From Denitromonas iodatirespirans (GTDB taxonomy: Bacteria > Pseudomonadota > Gammaproteobacteria > Burkholderiales > Rhodocyclaceae): DNA of 64,000 nt. Position numbers and translations under genes: made by a program. The notes under the pieces are model-generated. The model searched no databases and was not told the DNA's origin. It was given only the letters and a program-made list of their open reading frames with translations. The first letter of the stretch is position 1. The number at the start of each line of letters is the position of its first letter. Location of the stretch: positions 124,001 through 188,000 of the forward strand of contig NZ_JAEKFT010000006.1 in the NCBI RefSeq assembly GCF_018524365.1, read 5' to 3'. Positions 57,529-64,000 of this stretch are shown piece by piece.

Positions 57529-58005
57529 ATGACGCAACGCCCGTTCAAGGTCCTCGGCATCCAGCAAATCGCCATCGGCGGCCCGAGCAAGGACCGCCTG
57601 AAAACCCTGTGGGTCGACATGCTCGGCCTTGAAGTGACCGGCAACTTCGTCTCCGAGCGCGAGAACGTCGACGAAGACATCTGCGCCATCGGCAGCGGCC
57701 CGTTCAAGGTCGAGGTCGACCTCATGCAGCCGCTCGACGCGGACAAGAAACCGGCGGTGCATGCCACCCCGCTCAATCACATCGGCCTGTGGATCGACGA
57801 CCTGCCGACCGCGGTCGACTGGCTCACCGCCCAGGGCGTGCGCTTCGCCCCCGGCGGCATCCGCAAGGGCGCGGCGGGTTTCGACATCACCTTCATGCAC
57901 CCCAAGGCCAACGACGAGTTCCCGATCGCCGGCGAAGGCGTGCTGATCGAACTGGTGCAGGCGCCGCCCGAGGTGGTGGCGGCCTTCGCCAAGCTGGCGG
58001 GCTGA
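57529..58005 (+). CDS. VOC family protein, methylmalonyl-CoA epimerase-like
   Basis: 158-residue glyoxalase/VOC protein. Start motif [27 protein letters not shown]; second half [24 protein letters not shown]; end [29 protein letters not shown], which resembles the HPK...GVLIEL ending of methylmalonyl-CoA epimerases. Its position between icmF and the propionyl-CoA carboxylase genes supports a methylmalonyl- or related acyl-CoA epimerase role. Other VOC activities cannot be excluded. A strong hairpin follows the gene. Confidence 0.8.
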   Translation: MTQRPFKVLGIQQIAIGGPSKDRLKTLWVDMLGLEVTGNFVSERENVDEDICAIGSGPFKVEVDLMQPLDADKKPAVHATPLNHIGLWIDDLPTAVDWLTAQGVRFAPGGIRKGAAGFDITFMHPKANDEFPIAGEGVLIELVQAPPEVVAAFAKLAG

Positions 58006-58020
58006 ACCGGCAACGCGCAA

Positions 58021-58051
58021 GACAAAGGGCGCTCGACGAGCGCCCTTTGTC
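58021..58051. terminator. Strong hairpin between convergent VOC and metallopeptidase genes
   Basis: Perfect 14-bp stem GACAAAGGGCGCTC / GAGCGCCCTTTGTC around a GAC loop. It is placed after the VOC stop and before the end of the convergent metallopeptidase gene. There is no T-run of four or more after it on either strand, so it may act as a bidirectional factor-dependent stop or mRNA 3' stabiliser. Confidence 0.6.
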
Positions 58052-58099
58052 GATTCACCGTGCGCGGTGGCCACGGACAGCATGCCGGGAGATGCCGTC

Positions 58100-58966
58100 T
58101 CAGAGGGCCTTGGCGGCGAAGGTATCGCAGCTTTTCAGCGCGCCGGTCTCGAGCCCGCGCTTGAACCAGCGCACCCGCTGCGCCGAAGAGCCATGGGTGA
58201 AGCTGTCGGGCACGGCATAGCCCTGCGCCTGCTGTTGCAGACGGTCGTCGCCGATGGCGGCGGCGGCGCCGAGCGCTTCGTCGACATCGCCGGCTTCGAG
58301 CACTTGCCGGGCGCGGTCGGCATGATGGGCCCACACGCCGGAAAAGCAGTCGGCCTGCAGTTCGAGCCGCACCGACAAGGCATTGCCTTCGGCCTCGCTC
58401 ACCCGCTGGCGCATGGTCTGTACCTTGTCGGAAATGCCGAGCAGGTTCTGGACATGATGGCCGACCTCGTGGGCGATCACGTAGGCCTGGGCGAAATCGC
58501 CCGGTGCGCGGAAACGGGTGCGCAATTCGTCGTAGAAAGCCAGGTCGATGTAGACCGTCCGGTCGCCGGGGCAGTAGAACGGCCCCATCGCCGCCTGCCC
58601 CATGCCGCAGGCGGTGCGCGTTGCGCCGGTGAACAGCACCAGCTTGGGCTCGACATAGCGCCCGCCGCCCTGCTGGAAGAGGGCATGCCAGGTATCCTCG
58701 GTATCGGCCAGCACCATCGACACGAAGCGCGCCTCGGCATCGTTGCCGGGCGGCACCCGTGCCGGGGCCTCGGTCGCCACCGGTGCGCCGGTCAGCGCCG
58801 AGTTGAGCACCAGGCTCGGATCGACGCCGAAATACATGGCCACCAGCGCCAGCACGATGGTGCCGATGCCGATCTTGCCGCGCCCCATCCGGATGCCGCT
58901 GCGTCCGCCGCCGGCACCGCGGCGGTCTTCCACATTGTCACTCTGCCGCCCGTTGTCGAAGCGCAT
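58100..58966 (-). CDS. Neutral zinc metallopeptidase (YpfJ family)
   Basis: 288-residue membrane-anchored protease-like protein. One N-terminal helix (GTIVLALVAMYFGVDPSLVL) is followed by a metallopeptidase domain: CGMGQAAMGPFYCPGDRTVYIDLAFYDEL, then the zinc motif VIAHEVGHHVQNLLGI (HExxH) and SVRLELQADCFSGVWAHHA with the third ligand region. The two Cys in CGMGQAAMGPFYC are conserved in the YpfJ group. Substrate unknown. The start at 58966 gives MRFDNGRQSDNVEDRRG, typical of the family. Confidence 0.93.
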   Translation of the reverse strand: MRFDNGRQSDNVEDRRGAGGGRSGIRMGRGKIGIGTIVLALVAMYFGVDPSLVLNSALTGAPVATEAPARVPPGNDAEARFVSMVLADTEDTWHALFQQGGGRYVEPKLVLFTGATRTACGMGQAAMGPFYCPGDRTVYIDLAFYDELRTRFRAPGDFAQAYVIAHEVGHHVQNLLGISDKVQTMRQRVSEAEGNALSVRLELQADCFSGVWAHHADRARQVLEAGDVDEALGAAAAIGDDRLQQQAQGYAVPDSFTHGSSAQRVRWFKRGLETGALKSCDTFAAKAL

Positions 58967-59075
58967 GGCTCACCTCCTGCGATTGTCCGCATCCGCGGGA
59001 ATCCGGATTGTGGCACACCCCCTCCGCCAGATCCGGCATCGATCCGCCTGCCGCCGGCCGCTGTTGCATCAATTG

Positions 59076-59105
59076 ACGAAAAAGCCCGCCACCAGGGCGG
59101 GCTTT
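59076..59105 (-). terminator. Rho-independent terminator after the KamA-like gene
   Basis: On the minus strand: AAAGCCCGCC, loop CTGGT, GGCGGGCTTT, then TTCGTC. Arms are at 59081-59090 and 59096-59105 on the plus strand. It lies 23 bases downstream of the aminomutase stop. Confidence 0.75.
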
Positions 59106-59127
59106 CGGGACTGGAACGGCGTGCCGC

Positions 59128-60525
59128 TCAGGCCTGGATGGCGTCGAGGCGATCGTGACGGATGGCCTCGTATTCGTCTTCGAAGAAGAACTTGGCTTCG
59201 CCGAAGGCGGGCTCCAGGTGGTGCAGCCAGGTCGCCTCGGGGTTGTACTTGGCGAAGAAGGGGCGCTGGATCCAGTCCGGATTGCGGCCCTGGATGAAGC
59301 GCAGCACGAAGACCTTTTCGCCATTGATTTCGGTCACGCCCTGGACTTCGACCTTGCCGGGGCTGGCCGACATGGACGGGCCGCGGGCCGTGCGCGCCAG
59401 ACCCGAGACCTGCTGGATGGCCTCGCGGTAGATCTGCCAGGCGCGCTCGAGCGGCACTTCGAAGTAGCCCCGGGCGCCGGTGTCGCGCTCGACGAACATG
59501 TAATACGGCACGATGCCGAGCTTGACCTGCATCTTCCACATCTTGGCCCACACGTCCGGGTCGTCGTTGATATGGGCGATCAGCGGGCCCTGGGCGCGGA
59601 TCACCGCCCCGGTGCTGCGGATGGCGCGGATCGCCGCACGCGCGGCTTCGGTATCCAGCTCCTTCCAGTGGTTGTAGTGCGCCATCACCGCCACATGCTT
59701 GCCCGCCTGCACCATGCGCGTCAGCAGGTCGATGAGCTCGCCGGCGTCTTCGGCGCCGAGGAAGCGGTGCGGCCAGAAGGTCAGCGCCTTGGTGCCGATG
59801 CGGATGGTCTGGATATGGGCGAACTCGGGTTCGAGCAGCGGCTCCAGGTAGGCCTTGAGGTGATGGGTCTTCATCACCATCGGATCGCCGCCGGTGAACA
59901 GCAGGTCGGTGACCTCGGTGTGCGACTGGAGGTAGTTGTGTAGCGTGCTGGCCTCGGAGGCGGCGATGCGCAGCTCCTTGTCGCCGACGAACTGTGCCCA
60001 GCGGAAACAGAAGGTGCAGTAGCTGTGGCAGGTCTGCCCCTGGCTGGGGAAGAACAGCACGGTCTCGCGGTACTTGTGCTGGATGCCGTCGAGGCGGTTG
60101 CCCTCGTCGTCGAGCGGCATGTTCATTTCCATCTGATCGGCCGGGTGCGGGTTGAGCGCCAGCCGGATCTCGTTGACCGCGGCATTCAGCGTCGCCTTGT
60201 CGGCGCCCTCTTCGAGCAGCTTGGCGATGGTGTCGAAATGCTCGGGCGAGAGCATGCCGCGCTGCGGAAAGGTGAGCTGGAAGATCGGGTCGGCCGGGAT
60301 GTTGTTCCAGTCGATCAACTCGTCGATCACGTACTGGTTCACCCGAAAGGGCAGTACCGAAGACACCACTTTCATCTCGAAGCGCATCGCTTCGGACAGT
60401 TTCTGCAAGGGTTCGATCTTGTCCAGATCGCGCTGTGTATAGACCTTGAAGGGCACCATTTCGTAACCTCCATCGACAGCATGCAGGGGCCACTGGTTCA
60501 CTACGGTTTCGGCATGTTGAGCCAT
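59128..60525 (-). CDS. kamA: KamA-family radical SAM enzyme (lysine 2,3-aminomutase-like)
   Basis: 465-residue radical SAM protein. The 4Fe-4S cluster motif is Cys166-x3-Cys170-x2-Cys173 in TCHSYCTFCFRW, and the SAM-binding region is TDLLFTGGDPMVMK. The C-terminal domain has VEVQGVTEINGEKVFVLRFIQGRNPDWIQRPFFAKYNPEATWLHHL. Classical lysine 2,3-aminomutase carries its PLP lysine in PGGGGK; here the matching segment appears to be SASPGKV, without the glycine run, so the PLP site is variant. Substrate (lysine or another amino acid) uncertain. CAAGGAGA ribosome site before the ATG at 60525. Confidence 0.85.
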   Translation of the reverse strand: MAQHAETVVNQWPLHAVDGGYEMVPFKVYTQRDLDKIEPLQKLSEAMRFEMKVVSSVLPFRVNQYVIDELIDWNNIPADPIFQLTFPQRGMLSPEHFDTIAKLLEEGADKATLNAAVNEIRLALNPHPADQMEMNMPLDDEGNRLDGIQHKYRETVLFFPSQGQTCHSYCTFCFRWAQFVGDKELRIAASEASTLHNYLQSHTEVTDLLFTGGDPMVMKTHHLKAYLEPLLEPEFAHIQTIRIGTKALTFWPHRFLGAEDAGELIDLLTRMVQAGKHVAVMAHYNHWKELDTEAARAAIRAIRSTGAVIRAQGPLIAHINDDPDVWAKMWKMQVKLGIVPYYMFVERDTGARGYFEVPLERAWQIYREAIQQVSGLARTARGPSMSASPGKVEVQGVTEINGEKVFVLRFIQGRNPDWIQRPFFAKYNPEATWLHHLEPAFGEAKFFFEDEYEAIRHDRLDAIQA

Positions 60526-60845
60526 TGATGGTCTCCTTGAATAGAGCCGCTCGTCTTTCGACGCGCACAGCGGCAGTCCGGCGATGAGGAGCGCCAAGGA
60601 CGTATTGCCAGAACAGCGGGGCGGCGGCTTGACTTGGTTCCGGCGCGTTGGGGTGGCGCCTACCGCAGCCAACAGAATGCGTCGTGGACGTTCTCCACGC
60701 GCATGGATCAGGTTAAGTGTTGAACATGAACGCCCGAATACTATTGCACAAAACATTTTTGCGCAAATCGGCCGCGCCTGGGCTTGTTTCAATTTACGAC
60801 AGGCACATGGCGACGGCGGTTCCACAGCGGAGTGCGAACCGGCAG
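60526..60845. promoter_or_regulatory. Upstream region of kamA with TTGCRCAA sites and candidate promoter
   Basis: Gene-free region. TTGCACAA (60744-60751) and TTGCGCAA (60759-60766) lie 15 bases apart centre to centre. On the minus strand, TTGCGC followed after 17 bases by TAGTAT makes a plausible -35/-10 pair overlapping both sites, reading toward kamA. The rest of the stretch shows nothing I can name. Confidence 0.35.
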
Positions 60846-60873
60846 AAAAAAGGGGCTCACTTGCGTGAGCCCC
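60846..60873 (-). terminator. Rho-independent terminator of the pcc operon
   Basis: On the minus strand: GGGGCTCAC, loop GCAA, GTGAGCCCC, then six T residues. Stem arms are at 60852-60860 and 60865-60873 on the plus strand, and the A-run at 60846-60851. It lies 68 bases after the carboxylase alpha-subunit stop. Confidence 0.85.
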
Positions 60874-60940
60874 GATGCGCCGACAGGCGCTCGCCAGCAG
60901 GTGTGGCGAGCCTCCCTCCCTATCGATTCGCGAAACCGGC

Positions 60941-62926
<1,986 letters not shown>

Positions 62927-62999
62927 ATGTCGATTTCCTCCGGCGCTACGGGCGGCGGGGCCGCCGCGCATCACCCATTCACCAATCACGAATCACCGA

Positions 63000-64000
<1,001 letters not shown>

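Overview
The window is high-GC, densely coded bacterial chromosome with betaproteobacterial character. The gene set (an HAAT-type branched-chain ABC transporter with acyl/aryl-CoA ligases, IcmF, a biotin-dependent propionyl-CoA carboxylase, bacteriohemerythrin, c-di-GMP proteins and REP-like GTAGCCCGG repeats) suggests Rhodocyclales (Thauera/Azoarcus-like). This is inference from gene content; there is no rRNA or other marker here. I saw no tRNA, rRNA, CRISPR array, prophage or complete insertion sequence.

Layout. 1-1217: ECF sigma factor and its membrane anti-sigma factor (cut by the window edge). 1263-11696: one long minus-strand cluster running acyl-CoA ligase, livG, livH, livM, substrate-binding protein, livF, PaaK-like CoA ligase, beta-carbonic anhydrase and CaiB-type CoA-transferase, which looks like an uptake-and-activation unit for an organic acid. 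11932-19891: BrkB/YihY membrane protein, thioredoxin-like protein, chemotaxis receptor, a frameshifted Tlde1-like (DUF2778) gene with a coupled small membrane protein, and FadH-type dienoyl-CoA reductase with a TetR regulator. 20036-25736: MotA/MotB-like pair, AraC regulator, AhpD-like protein, cytochrome P460, UDG-family protein, NTF2-like protein and a 3D-domain lipoprotein. 25777-26048: a MITE-like element.

26088-30583: a hemerythrin-PAS-CRP fusion regulator with a perfect FNR-type box in its upstream region, a lysozyme-like protein, a lipoprotein and a PepSY protein, then a repeat region with a 152-bp duplication and a regulator remnant. 30584-32908: dgkA, a glycosyltransferase and a PlcP/LpxH-like phosphoesterase, a plausible lipid-remodelling operon. 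33173-35785: katG and a small monooxygenase. 36019-41505: a FIST (NosP-like) sensor, histidine kinase and GGDEF/EAL operon, next to an alternative oxidase with an NsrR-like site; together these suggest nitric-oxide/redox signalling. A second MITE-like element lies at 41506-41660.

41692-49892: two MFS transporters, an AraC regulator, a large PAS/GGDEF/EAL protein, a flavodoxin-like protein, a phosphoribosyltransferase and a small conserved protein. 50017-64000: acyl-CoA carbon-skeleton metabolism, with fused isobutyryl-CoA mutase (icmF), a divergent AraC regulator, a hybrid kinase with OmpR-type regulator, a methylmalonyl-CoA-epimerase-like VOC protein, a zinc metallopeptidase, a KamA-type radical SAM aminomutase, and propionyl-CoA carboxylase alpha and beta subunits (beta cut by the window end).
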